Source: Pratylenchus scribneri
Lineage: Eukaryota > Nematoda > Chromadorea > Rhabditida > Pratylenchidae
Direction: 5' to 3'
Assembly (NCBI GenBank): GCA_030063045.1
Contig: JAQSEB010000220.1
Coordinates: 35,303 to 99,302, forward strand
DNA: 64,000 nt
The notes below the pieces were generated by a model that was given only the letters and a program-made list of their open reading frames with translations, was not told the origin of the DNA and did not search any database. Positions within the stretch are counted from its first letter, which is position 1, and each line of letters starts with the position of its first letter. Below, one piece after another: positions 25,450 through 36,400 of this stretch. The position numbers were made by a program, and so were the translations under genes.

Positions 25450-25720
25450 TAATAAATCAGAAGAAAACTAGTTTTAAACCATGCAAACCTTAAATTAATT
25501 TCTAGATCTCATCGAGACTCATCGAATGGTATATAAAATATCAATTTTTGGCCAAAATTAAATTGTTTAAAACCAAAATCTGGAAAATGTGGTTTAAGTG
25601 ATTTTATGCCTTAAATTTTTGATAAAACCATGACAAATTATATACCAAACGACGCGTCTTGACGAAATCTATTGATTGGGTATAATGTTCGGGGGTCTAG
25701 GAAAAACCGTTATGATCTTT
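25450..25720. repeat. Palindromic family A copy between the PLD pseudogene and the NDK-like gene
   Basis: The left half has TTTAAACCATGCAAACC and TAGATCTCATCGAGAC. The right half has ACCATGACAAATTATATACC, AACGACGCGTCTTGACG, GGTCTAGGAAAAACCGTTAT and GATCTTTTCGCC. Its right end is within about 70 bp of the NDK-like start codon, so it may contribute promoter sequence. Confidence 0.7.
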
Positions 25721-25789
25721 TCGCCATTTTTAGCATTCTTTTCGCCAATTTCAGCATTTATTTCGGCAATTTTATTATTTTTTTCGCCA

Positions 25790-26523
25790 ATGGCCAACCA
25801 ACAATTGCAGCAACAGCAACAGCAACAACAATTCATTGAAGGGCAAATGCCCAAACAAATCCGCGGGCCGCAAGAATATTGCCTAGTGGTTATTAAACCC
25901 ACGGCGCATTCGGAAGCTGGCCGCCTGCTCCAGCTTGTCATGGTTTAAATTTTGTTTTTGACATAAAATTAACTTATTTTGCAACATTTTAGAAAGAAAA
26001 TTATTTATAAAAATGAATTAAAAAAATCAAAGGCTATTTCGGTTTTAGTCAAATAAATTTTGGCAAATTTAAAGAATAAAAACCTGAATAAACAGCTGTT
26101 ATTTTGGGATTTTAGGCCTAAAAATTAAATTTACACAGGAATTTTCGGCTGGGACTTTTCGAATGAGGGGAGGCCATGCTCCGGCCGAAATTGTGGAACA
26201 ACATTTGCAATTCCAGCCGCCAATTGCGCATGCTGCAATCCGGGCCCACTATCTATCCGGAAAATTGACGGCCGCAATTTTTGTGTATTTTTTCGCGAAT
26301 TTTTTTCAAAAGAAAATTTTTTAGTGGACCGGCAGGAATGGTGGAACGCATTCGCCTGAAAAAATACGAAATCCGGAAAAATGAGAACAGGAGGAGGCGC
26401 GACTTGGGGCTGCCAACCTATGATCGGTACACCAACCCAATTCCCAACTACATTCATTCGAGCGAAGACGCATATGAAGGAATGATAGAATGCCAGAACT
26501 GGATGCGATGGATCAAACAATAA
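25790..26523 (+). CDS. Nucleoside diphosphate kinase-like protein, 165 aa, three exons
   Basis: Exons 25790-25942, 26139-26284 and 26325-26523 join in frame (GT/AG introns, the second only 40 nt) to 165 codons plus TAA. After a Gln-rich N-terminus (nine Q within residues 4-14) the order of features follows the NDK fold: EYCLVVIKP (residues 29-37, the first strand and Lys-Pro), HYLSGKLTAAIFVGP (88-102, the central strand) and NYIHSSED (141-148), where His144 aligns with the phosphorylated histidine. NDKs transfer a gamma phosphate from ATP to NDPs. The region between residues 105 and 138 is unusually basic and does not show the standard nucleotide-binding sequence, so catalysis is uncertain; it may be a divergent NME-like adaptor. 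An upstream in-frame ATG exists near 25,676, but the Gln-rich start has the cleaner context. Confidence 0.66.
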
Positions 26524-26550
26524 AGGTCATCAAATCTTATTTCACTTAAA

Positions 26551-26745
26551 TTGTTTCATCGCATCCAGTTCTGGATGAATGTAGTTGTGGTATTGGGTTG
26601 GTAGGCGCCCCTTCTCCCCCTCCTCCTGGTTCTCATTTTCTCTGAATTTCACATTTTTTTCGGGCGAATTTTTCACCATTCCGGTTCAGGGTTATGCTGC
26701 CGTCAATTTTCCGGATGTAGGCGTAGGCGGCTGGAATTGCGGACG
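26551..26745 (-). pseudogene. Inverted, intron-less partial copy of the NDK-like gene
   Basis: Read on the minus strand this segment matches exons 2 and 3 of the gene just to its left: AATTCCAGCCGCC, CCGGAAAATTGACGGC, CCGGAATGGTG, ATGAGAACCAGGAGG, CAACTACATTCAT and CCAGAACTGGATGCGATG appear in the same order. The 40-nt intron separating those exons in the parent is absent. The copy has many substitutions and indels and no open frame. Gene and copy meet tail to tail, so read-through from the gene would form a hairpin whose first stem is 26492-26519 with 26551-26574. Confidence 0.7.
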
Positions 26746-27782
26746 GAAAATTAGTAAAAAAAAACGAAAAACTGTGAAAAACTTAGATTCCATTTTTATC
26801 GGGGTAGTTTTATTTTGTTTAATGCCAAAACTTATTCATCTGGACTGGATGTTTTTTTTGTTGCCAATTATTGTTGTTAATTATATTATTTGTTGATAAA
26901 TAAATTTTGTTGCATTATTTCGAACATTGCATTTAAGTGAGGTTACTATTTATGCCAAAAAATTATTTTTGATTTTTCGCCAACAAAACAATTTTTAACT
27001 TAATAAATCAGGAACCGGTTTTTAGACCAACAAAACTTGTGCCAATTTATACATTTCATCGAGAAGCATCCATTAACATATAATTGTCAGGTTTTGGTTC
27101 CAAAAATTTAAGAGTTAAACCGTTTAAACCAAATTTTAAGTTTTTGGTTTTAAATTCTTCAATTTTTGGCCAAACCATGACAAAATATTTACCATTCGAT
27201 GCGTCTTGATGAATTCTACTAATTGATTTAAGGTTTATAGGGTCTAAACCCAGTTTCTGATTTAATAAAGTCGAAAATTTGTAATTTAAACGTTTTCGAA
27301 ACCTCGCAATACCGGGAATGCTCTTTATATGCCTTAAACATTGGCAAATATTTGTCCTTCGCAATAAATTGTTGTTGTTGTTGTGCATTCAAACAATCGT
27401 TTGAACCGAATTTTGATCCCAATTAAATCCCAACTCTATCACATTATGAACAAATTCACCCCAATCCCAAAAGTTTCTTTAGTCATTTTTAGCCAATTTT
27501 GAGTTGGTAAATAATTGTTGTAAATGATGGTGGCCATTACAAAAACATTATATCACAATATTTAAGGAAGGATTTTTAATTATTGGATCATTCGAGATTT
27601 GGAAAAAAAATGCTCTCAAATCAATATTGAGTTTTTCCGTCTAAAAATATAATGCCAAAAAATTTAAATTTTAAAAATTTAACCAAGTATTTTTTGGTTT
27701 GTATAAGAAAACAAAGACATTTTATTCGGAAAAGGTTTTTTGCCTTGCAAATTCGGTTCTTTTTTGAGGATTTTTTGCCTGA
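26746..27782. other. Intergenic with one family A copy (about 27,000-27,290)
   Basis: Family A landmarks are visible: AACCGGTTTTTAGACC and CATTTCATCGAGAAGC on the left, ACCATGACAAAATATTTACC, CGATGCGTCTTGATG and GGGTCTAAACCCAG on the right. A Gln-run frame on the minus strand near 27,300-27,420 could be an exon of something, but no partner exon was found. The remainder shows nothing. Confidence 0.5.
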
Positions 27783-28540
27783 GGTCGGGGAAGTGCCTGA
27801 GAGTGCGCGGGTTTAGGCCAGATATAGGGGGATTAAGCCGGATTAAGGGGGATTAACCCGGATTAAGCCCCGAAATGGATGGGAAATGGCCCGAAAGACC
27901 ACTAGAAGGTCGGGGAAGTGCCTGAGAGTGCGCGGGATTAGGCCGGATATAGGAGGATTAAGCCGGATTAAGGGGGATTAACCTAGATTAAGCCCCGAAT
28001 TGGATGGGAAATGGCTCGAAAGGCCACTAGAAGGTCGGGGAAGTGTCTGATAGTGCGCGGGATTAGGCCGGATATAGGGGGATTAAGCCGGATTAAGGGG
28101 GATTAACCCGGATTAAGTCCCGAAATTGATGGGAAATGGCCCGAAAGGCCACTAGAAGGTCGGGGAAGTGCCTGAGAGTGCGCGGGATTAGGCCGGATAT
28201 AGGAGGATTAAACCGGATTAAGGGGGATTAACCCGGATTAAGCCCCGAAATGGATGGGAAATGGCCCGAAAGACCATTAGAAGGTCGGGGAAGTGCTTGA
28301 GAGTGCGCAGGTTTAGGCCGGATATAGGAGGATTAAACCGGATTAAGGGGGATTAACCCGGATTAAGCCCCGAAATGGATGGTATATGGCCCGAAAGGCC
28401 TCTAGAAGGTCGGGGAAGTGCCTGAGAGTGGGCGGGATTAGGCCGGATAAAGGGGGATTAAGCCGGATTAAGGGGTATTAACTCAGATTAAGCCCCGAAA
28501 TGGATGGGAAATGGCCCGAAAGGCCACTAGAAGGTCGGGG
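27783..28540. repeat. 125-bp tandem repeats, cluster 1 (six units)
   Basis: GGTCGGGGAAGTGCCTGAG recurs at 27783, 27908, 28033, 28158, 28283, 28408 and 28533, a strict 125-bp period. Each unit contains four spaced GGATTAA motifs (GGATTAAGCC, GGATTAAGGGGG, GGATTAACCC, GGATTAAGCCCCG). The last repeat junction supplies the stop codon of the gene at 28527-29456. Confidence 0.97.
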
Positions 28541-29456
28541 AACTGCCAGTAAGAAATGAGGTTTCTAGTGCCCTTGTTGGGACACCAGGAACACTGTTTC
28601 CCGGGTTACCCCATTTGGTGTTTCGCTCATCACCTTCGGTGATTTCTCCTCTGAACCAAGATGGTTTTTGACGGTTTGAGTTATTCTTTATGAACACTCT
28701 CCCCTGGTCAATGGATTTCTCCATTGATTGCTCCAGTGTCCCATACCACTGTTGCAAACCTTCTTGGTTTTCTTGATGGATCGATGCGCAGTTTTGTCGT
28801 GCCAGAGCCTTCTTCCCAGTTCGCCGGTCGGATGGATCGGAACGCCCCCGTTTGTAGTCCTTCTGTCCAATCGGATCAATGTAAGCCCTTTTGGGTATTG
28901 TGGCCAATGGATTATCATTCGCTTTTCGCGAATTGTCACTCTCGTTCTCCAAGAATGTTGGATTGACTTTCGCCATTCGTGCGAGCCCTTCTTTCAGCTC
29001 TTTCACGTGCTCCATAAATGGATTGGTTTTATTGATCTCTTCCCTAGAGATTGACTTATCTATTCGCATTGATTGTTCTCGTTCTTGGCCCGAGATTGGC
29101 CTTCTCTTTAACCTCTCCAGGAGTCGGTTTGTTTCCTCACTGGTGGGAATGATTATCCCAAAGACCGACAATTTCGGTTTAATGGTTATTGCCTTTCGGC
29201 GGGGAACCACCCCATTCAAGCCTATGACCTGTTGTTTGGTTAAAGCACTTGTTCTTTGAACAGTCTGACTCAAGTCTTTTGGACTTGCTTGAGAAACTTT
29301 GCGTCTTTCTTCGACTTGAACCATTCCTGGTTTATTACCGTTCAGGTTTCTGGTTTTGGATAAACCCGGGATCCCGATGTCCCATAAACTCACATCAGCA
29401 TTGTTCGCTTGACATTCGCCTTTATTCGCTGGGAAGTTCGCTTGATTGGCCATCAT
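28527..29456 (-). CDS. Unrecognised 309-aa protein, copy 1
   Basis: Single-exon frame of 309 codons. The chosen start is the ATG-ATG pair at 29456: a TATA box lies about 95 bp upstream, and the sequence between TATA and ATG differs by a 7-bp indel between the two copies, so the frame is conserved only from this ATG on. The protein is hydrophilic and basic with no signal peptide or membrane segment. It contains QANFPANKGECQANN near the start and a central KEGLARMAKVNPTFLENE and KRGRSDPSDRRTGKK region. I do not recognise the family; a Gag-like or transposon accessory role is possible but unsupported. The last eight residues and the stop are encoded where the gene runs into the 125-bp repeat. 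The frame is intact and differs from copy 2 at one residue (Lys/Glu). Confidence 0.6.
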   Translation of the reverse strand: MMANQANFPANKGECQANNADVSLWDIGIPGLSKTRNLNGNKPGMVQVEERRKVSQASPKDLSQTVQRTSALTKQQVIGLNGVVPRRKAITIKPKLSVFGIIIPTSEETNRLLERLKRRPISGQEREQSMRIDKSISREEINKTNPFMEHVKELKEGLARMAKVNPTFLENESDNSRKANDNPLATIPKRAYIDPIGQKDYKRGRSDPSDRRTGKKALARQNCASIHQENQEGLQQWYGTLEQSMEKSIDQGRVFIKNNSNRQKPSWFRGEITEGDERNTKWGNPGNSVPGVPTRALETSFLTGSSPTF

Positions 29457-29550
29457 TTCAGTTGAGTTCGCTTTTCTCAGACCGAATGAGATGAGTTCGC
29501 TATTCGCCACACTCCGAAGAATGAGATGAATTTGCTGGGAAAGGGGCGAC

Positions 29551-29558
29551 TTATATAG
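29551..29558 (-). promoter_or_regulatory. TATA box of copy 1
   Basis: On the minus strand the sequence is GGCTATATAAGTCGCC, a strong TATA consensus, about 95 bp before the ATG pair at 29456. It is conserved in the second copy at 31284-31291. Confidence 0.65.
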
Positions 29559-29892
29559 CCTCCCTCTCTTCGTGGGTTGGGTCAATATTTGTGCACTTGG
29601 CGCCAAATATTTTATGCGTGAGAATTATCCGCATTCTGGGAAAGAGCGAGAGAGATGCCCGCCCATCAACTCTCTTTGATATAGTCAATAAGTCAGCGGC
29701 GGGTTGACTCTGCGCTTGGTTGGGAAGAGAGAATGGCTGTTGCCTGCCTTTCCTCTAATCCTCAACTGGTTCCTTCACCTTTTGACTGGCTTGGGAATTG
29801 TTTGCTGTGACAAGCAGCAATTTGGAAATGTTTTGGAAAATAAAAACAAGAAGTTGAATGTTTTGGCTTGCCCCAAAACATCACACTTCTTA

Positions 29893-30268
29893 CATGCCTG
29901 AGAGTGCGCGGGATTAGGCCGGATATAGGAGGATTAAACCGGATTAAGGGGGATTAACCCGGATTAAGCCCCGAAATGGATGGGAAATGGCCCGAAAGAC
30001 CATTAGAAGGTCGGGGAAGTGCTTGAGAGTGCGCAGGTTTAGGCCGGATATAGGAGGATTAAACCGGATTAAGGGGGATTAACCCGGATTAAGCCCCGAA
30101 ATGGATGGTATATGGCCCGAAAGGCCTCTAGAAGGTCGGGGAAGTGCCTGAGAGTGCGCGGGGTTAGGCCGGATAAAGGGGGATTAAGCCGAATTAAGGG
30201 GGATTAACTCAGATTAAGCCCCGAAATGGATGGGAAATGGCCCGAAAGGCCACTAGAAGGTCGGGGAA
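29893..30268. repeat. 125-bp tandem repeats, cluster 2 (three units)
   Basis: The same 125-bp unit resumes abruptly after the unique sequence of copy 1, at CCTGAGAGTGCGCGGG, and runs for three periods into copy 2. Three repeats plus the roughly 1.35-kb unique core give the 1,726-bp period of the larger duplication. Confidence 0.95.
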
Positions 30269-31182
30269 CTGCCAGTAAGAAATGAGGTTTCTAGTGCCCT
30301 TGTTGGGACACCAGGAACACTGTTTCCCGGGTTACCCCATTTGGTGTTTCGCTCATCACCTTCGGTGATTTCTCCTCTGAACCAAGATGGTTTTTGACGG
30401 TTTGAGTTATTCTTTATGAACACTCTCCCCTGGTCAATGGATTTCTCCATTGATTGCTCCAGTGTCCCATACCACTGTTGCAAACCTTCTTGGTTTTCTT
30501 GATGGATCGATGCGCAGTTTTGTCGTGCCAGAGCCTTCTTCCCAGTTCGCCGGTCGGATGGATCGGAACGCCCCCGTTTGTAGTCCTCCTGTCCAATCGG
30601 ATCAATGTAAGCCCTTTTGGGTATTGTGGCCAATGGATTATCATTCGCTTTTCGCGAATTGTCACTCTCGTTCTCCAAGAATGTTGGATTGACTTTCGCC
30701 ATTCGTGCGAGCCCTTCTTTCAGCTCTTTCACGTGCTCCATAAATGGATTGGTTTTATTGATCTCTTCCCTAGAGATTGACTTATCTATTCGCATTGATT
30801 GTTCTCGTTCTTGGCCCGAGATTGGCCTTCTCTTTAACCTCTCCAGGAGTCGGTTTGTTTCCTCACTGGTGGGAATGATTATCCCAAAGACCGACAATTT
30901 CGGTTTAATGGTTATTGCCTTTCGGCGGGGAACCACCCCATTCAAGCCTATGACCTGTTGTTTGGTTAAAGCACTTGTTCTTTGAACAGTCTGACTCAAG
31001 TCTTTTGGACTTGCTTGAGAAACTTTGCGTCTTTCTTCGACTTGAACCATTCCTGGTTTATTACCGTTCAGGTTTCTGGTTTTGGATAAACCCGGGATCC
31101 CGATGTCCCATAAACTCACATCAGCATTGTTCGCTTGACATTCGCCTTTATTCGCTGGGAAGTTCGCTTGATTGGCCATCAT
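30253..31182 (-). CDS. Unrecognised 309-aa protein, copy 2
   Basis: Near-identical to the gene at 28527-29456: same length, same start pair and stop, one visible amino-acid change (IGQEDYKRGR instead of IGQKDYKRGR). A 7-bp insertion (an extra CAGATGA-like heptamer near 31,220) lies upstream of the ATG, between TATA box and start, and leaves the protein unaffected. Downstream of the stop the 125-bp repeat unit begins again. A partial repeat unit follows the promoter side at about 31,628-31,691, so the whole 1.73-kb composite looks like a tandem unit with the repeats as its borders. Confidence 0.6.
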   Translation of the reverse strand: MMANQANFPANKGECQANNADVSLWDIGIPGLSKTRNLNGNKPGMVQVEERRKVSQASPKDLSQTVQRTSALTKQQVIGLNGVVPRRKAITIKPKLSVFGIIIPTSEETNRLLERLKRRPISGQEREQSMRIDKSISREEINKTNPFMEHVKELKEGLARMAKVNPTFLENESDNSRKANDNPLATIPKRAYIDPIGQEDYKRGRSDPSDRRTGKKALARQNCASIHQENQEGLQQWYGTLEQSMEKSIDQGRVFIKNNSNRQKPSWFRGEITEGDERNTKWGNPGNSVPGVPTRALETSFLTGSSPTF

Positions 31183-31283
31183 TTCAGTTGAGTTCGCTTT
31201 TTTCAGACCGAATGAGATGACAGATGAGTTCGCTATTCGCCACACTCCGAAGAATGAGATGAATTTGCTGGGAAAGGGGCGAC

Positions 31284-31291
31284 TTATATAG
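31284..31291 (-). promoter_or_regulatory. TATA box of copy 2
   Basis: Same GGCTATATAAGTCGCC on the minus strand as in copy 1, about 100 bp before the ATG pair at 31182 because of the 7-bp insertion. Confidence 0.62.
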
Positions 31292-31691
31292 CCTCCCTCT
31301 CTTCGTGGGTTGGGTCAATATTTGTGCACTTGGCGCCAAATATTTTATGCGTGAGAATTATCCGCATTCTGGGAAAGAGCGAGAGAGATGCCCGCCCATC
31401 AACTCTCTTTGATATAGTCAATAAGTCAGCGGCGGGTTGACTCTGCGCTTGGTTGGGAAGAGAGAATGGCTGTTGCCTGCCTTTCCTCTAATCCTCAACT
31501 GGTTCCTTCACCTTTTGACTGGCTTGGGAATTGTTTGCTGTGACAAGCAGCAATTTGGACATGTTTTGGAAAATAAAAACAAGAAGTTGAATGTTTTGGC
31601 TTGCCCCAAAACATCACACTTCTTACATGCCTGAGAGTGCACGTGATTAGGCCGGATATATGGGGATTAAGCCGGATTAAGGGGGATTAAC

Positions 31692-33240
31692 CCAAATAAA
31701 CAAAATATTCGGGAAAACAAACAAAATGCTCGCGAAAACACAAACAAAATGTTCGAGAAAACACAATAAAATGTTCGGAAAAACACAAACAAAATGTTCG
31801 GGAAAACACAAAAAAAATGTTCGGGAAAACACAAACAAATTGTTCGGGAAAACAAAAACAAAATGTTCGGGAAAACACAAACAAAATGTTCGGGAAAACA
31901 CAAACAAAATGTTCGGAAAAACACAAACAAAATGTTCGGGAAAACAAAAACATAAAAATGTTTGTGAAAACAAATACATAAAATGTTTGGATAAACAAAA
32001 ACATAAAAATGTTTGTGAAAACAAATACATAAAATGTTTGGGAAAACAAAAACATAAAAATGTTTGTGAAAACAAATACATAAAATGTTTGGGAAAACAA
32101 AAACATAAAAATGTTTGTGAAAACAAATACATAAAATGTTTGGATAAACAAAAACATAAAAATGTTTGTGAAAACAAATACATAAAATGTTTGGATAAAC
32201 AAAAACATAAAAATGTTTATGAAAACAAAAACATAATGTTTGGATAAACAAAAACATAAAAATGTTTATGAAAACAAAAACATAAAATGTTTGGGGAAAC
32301 AAATACATAAAATGTTTGGATAAACAAAAACATAAAAATGTTTGTGAAAACAAATACATAAAATGTTTGGATAAACAAAAACATAAAAATGTTTGGATAA
32401 ACAAAAACATAAAAATGTTTGTGAAAACAAATACATAAAATGTTTGGGGAAACAAAAACATAAAAATGTTTATGAAAACAAATACATAAAATGTTTGGGG
32501 AAACAAAAACATAAAAATGTTTGTGAAAACAAATACATAAAATGTTTGTGAAAACAAATACATAAAATGTTTGGATAAACAAAAACATAAAAATGTTTGT
32601 GAAAACAAATACATAAAATGTTTGGGGAAACAAAAACATAAAAATGTTTATGAAAACAAATACATAAGTTTGGGTAAACAAAAACATAAAAATGTTTGTG
32701 AAAACAAATACATAAAATGTTTGGGGAAAGAAAAACATAAAAATGTTTAGGAAAACAAAAACATAATGTTTGGATAAACAAAAACATAAAAATGTTTATG
32801 AAAACAAAAACATAAAATGTTTGGGGAAACAAATACATAAAATGTTTGGATAAACAAAAACATAAAATGTTTGTGAAAACAAATACATAAAATGTTTGGA
32901 TAAACAAAAACATAAAAATGTTTGTGAAAACAAATACATAAAATGTTTGGGGAAACAAAAACATAAAAATGTTTATGAAAACAAATACATAAGTTTGGGT
33001 AAACAAAAACATAAAAATGTTTGTGAAAACAAATACATAAAATGTTTGGGGAAAGAAAAACATAAAAATGTTTATGAAAACAAAAACATAAAAATGTTTG
33101 GGAAAAAAACATAAAAATGTTTGTGAAAATAAATACATAAAATGTTTGGGGAAAGAAAAACATAAAAATGTTTATGAAAACAAAAATATAAAAATGTTTG
33201 GGAAAAAAACATAAAAATGTTTTGTGAAATAAAAACACAA
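31692..33240. repeat. A-rich minisatellite, 23-25-bp unit in 50-bp dimers
   Basis: The first part (to about 31,950) repeats AACAAAATGTTCGGGAAAAC. The rest alternates AAAAATGTTTGTGAAAACAA and AAAATGTTTGGATAAACAAA as a roughly 50-bp dimer. The frames of 170-315 codons rich in Phe, Cys and Val on the minus strand are created by the period and are not genes. Confidence 0.93.
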
Positions 33241-33439
33241 AATGTTTATAGTAAAGTCAATCAGATTCATCTAGATGACCAAATCCTACTCGAGTACTAA
33301 TTTTTCCAAAAAATATTCTAAGAACAATAAATAAACGGATTAAAATCTGACCGATTTTTTTAGTATTGATAATTGATAGAATAAAAATTTTTAATTTCAT
33401 CTTTATCAGAATAAATTAAGATTTAATTTGAAATATAAA

Positions 33440-36400
33440 TTAAAATAAATAGATGGCTGCTGCACTTTTTGGTCTTTCTCCCTTGTTTCGTCCTTCTTTC
33501 TGCCCTTTATTCTGATTAGTCCCAATTTTCTTCTCAATGCCATTGCCAACAACATTTTCCTTTGCTTCCATGCTAGACCCAAGCAAAATGCCATCAAATT
33601 CCAAATTAAAATCTGAAAAAAAATGAAGAAATGAAAAAATTAGTTCTTATTAAAATACCAGGAATTTTCGCCTTATTCTTTTCCTCTTCCTTTTCATCCG
33701 AAATCATTGTGCTGGTCAATGGGCCATAAATGGAATGACGATTCCTTTTGAAAATATTAGGAATTATTATGGCGATAAAAAACATTTAAAACGGTGAAAA
33801 GATTATAAGGATTTATAAAGGTTCAATGTTTTATCCTTTACCGAAAACAATATAGCCATTGATAGATCTGATCAAGAAGCATCGTTTTGAAATGATTTGG
33901 CTTTAGTTTAACGAATTTTTAATTATTTTTGAACTGTCGCGGAATGCGTTGGCCCAATGGATTGGGACCAAAACGGAATGATGAAATGAAAGGAAAATAT
34001 TCATATGATTAACATAAAATTCCGTATCAACCTGTCCCAATCACCCCATTCCCAATTTCCCCATTTTAGTGTCATTTGATTCTTTCTCTCCTCCTCCACA
34101 CCCATTTTGCCCATTTTACCAAATAAAATTCACGGATGTTGATTTCCCCTATAATTTCATATCAGCCAAATTCTCCCTACAATTCTGTTTCGATTAATCT
34201 ATTCCTTGCAAAACTCTGCAAAAGTCCTTTGTTTGATTCTATTTTTGCCTATAATCCTACATTCATATGACTCTTTTTTCCCTCTCAAATCAAATGTTAT
34301 CGCTTTTTTGCCTATAAAGTTTCGGTTGTTCACACATCACCTGAGCAGTTTATTGCCTTTATAAACCCCCTTGAATTCTGTCATTTCACCCCTCAGTTTT
34401 ACAATCGGATAAAATTTATAAAACCAAAAACACTTCAATTCAATTCAATCCAAACCAACCAAAGCCTATTTCCAATCAAATCCACAGCAAAAGTTCTCCT
34501 CAAAGACTAATTAACCTCCGAGTTAACTTAGTCTAAACCCTCACGCAACAACCGGCTCCGAACCCGGATAATATTCTGTTTGTGGAAGGCTAATCCCTGC
34601 TAACCCCCACAGAAAATTTGGTGACCCCGACGTGACTTTTTGCTGTGCTCTGTCAAACAATTGTCAATTGCTGTTGCCCTTTGCCACTTGCCGAACCACC
34701 AACCATCGACAAGTAAATTTGTGGGATTAAAAAAGTAAAATTTGGGAACGAGAAAAGACACATTTACCTTCGTGTATTTCTGTCTTTTAAAAATTTGAGA
34801 CCCTTTTACCTTCGTGTAAATCGGTCAATTAAAAATCCATCCAAAAAGGCAAAAAGAGCCACTTGTTGTTACAAGTAAGCTCTTCCTAAATTTTACTCCC
34901 AGAGCCACTTGTTGTTACAAGTAAGCTCTTGAACAACTTTTCAACTCACAAACAGAGCCACTTGTTGTTACAAGTAAGCTCTTGAAAACTGATTCAACTC
35001 TCAAGACATTTTTCGACTCTAAAATGTCTGGACCAATCCAAAACAAAATCATTAATGCTCTTCGCGCTGGATCGCACGTTCAAGATTCAGCTGCGCTCAA
35101 AATCGAGGTCGATAATGCCAAATCCAACTTGGAAAATTGGGCCCTTTACGAAGCGCAACTTGAGTTGATCAAGAAGCAAATGGTAACCGCCTCCGTCGCA
35201 ATCGACGATGTCCGCACTGGAAATGAGAATTGGAGTGATTTGATCCGAAAACTGGGTGCCGCCGGTGGCGATGAAGATCAAAAGTATACCACTTTCCAAG
35301 CCAAATACAAAGTGGCTGAAGCGGTCGAAGCTATACATATCAAGCTTGATGGATTGCAAACTTTGGCGGGAACAGTCTCAGGCCAAGGAAAGATCCTTCG
35401 ATTGAAAGCTGACCAAGATCAACGGGCAGCTGAAATCACCCATGCTCAAGCTCTAGCCGCCGCCACCGCTGGCGCAAATGTCAACATTGCGCCCAATGCT
35501 CAAGCCCCACTCGGGACCATTTATGCGCTGCCAACTTTACAAATCCGCCCGTTCAAGGGTGATCGTCGAAATTGGCCCGAGTTCTGGGAAAGCTTCCGAA
35601 GTGCCGTCCACACCAAGGTCGGTAATGATGCCGAAAAATTGAATTTGTTGCGTTCTCTGCTTGAAGGGGAACCCAAAGCCCTCATCAGCGGATTTCGATT
35701 GGAAGATCGCAACTATTCAGATGCAATTCAGCTCCTGAAGGAGACATATGGAGATGAAAAAAGCTATGTTCGCACACTCCATGCTGAATTGTCCAACCTG
35801 CCAAGAGCCGAAAACTTGTCCAAAACCCATGGAATGCTTTTGGAGTTGGAACGCATCACGAGAGAATTGCGCACTCTCGGAGAGGACACCGAAGGCCCAA
35901 TGGTGTACCTCACTCTGGAAAAGAAGCTCAATCCGCAATTCCTGCGCACGATCCTGGTGAAAAAGGCCGAGGATCCGGAAAATTGGAACACAACCAAGTT
36001 CCTTCAAACCTTGAATGACGCTGTTCGACGAGAAAGCAACATTCGAGAAGTGATGGATGAATATGGCCATCAAAAAGGCCAATCCAATCAAAAGCCCCAG
36101 CAACAATTGTCAAAAATGTCACCTCGCCATAGAGGATATTACAACCCTCGCAATAGAGGAAGCGGAAATCAACCGCAAGGAAGAGAGCGAACATTCATCA
36201 ATGCATCGGTCGAAAGTCAGCAACAAAACAAATCCAAAGGCGATCGAGAGCGAAAGCCTATCAAAAGAAGGGCCAGTGCCCCGGCCCCGAGCCGAACTCC
36301 GCTTGTGTCGGATTCGTCAGACTCAAATTCAACCCGTAATGTGCAGAACAAAGGCCAACCCACGAGCCCCTGCGCATTTTGCGGACAAAATCATTGGCAT

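Noticed and set aside
25669..25941. Minus-strand frame with a run of Cys
   Set aside because: Antisense of the Gln run at the start of the NDK-like gene.
26131..26520. 129-codon minus-strand frame opposite the NDK-like gene
   Set aside because: Antisense to exons with NDK motifs and good splice phases; no family features.
27783..28540. Possible CRISPR-like array of 125-bp repeats
   Set aside because: Units are contiguous with no unique spacers, and the sequence is eukaryotic.
28688..29494. Several overlapping frames opposite the 309-aa genes
   Set aside because: Shadows of the minus-strand frame; the TATA box and copy-to-copy conservation favour the minus strand.
31667..33238. Minus-strand frames up to 315 codons rich in Phe, Cys and Val
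   Set aside because: Direct translation of the 25/50-bp minisatellite; several frames are open at once, as expected from a repeat with few stop codons.
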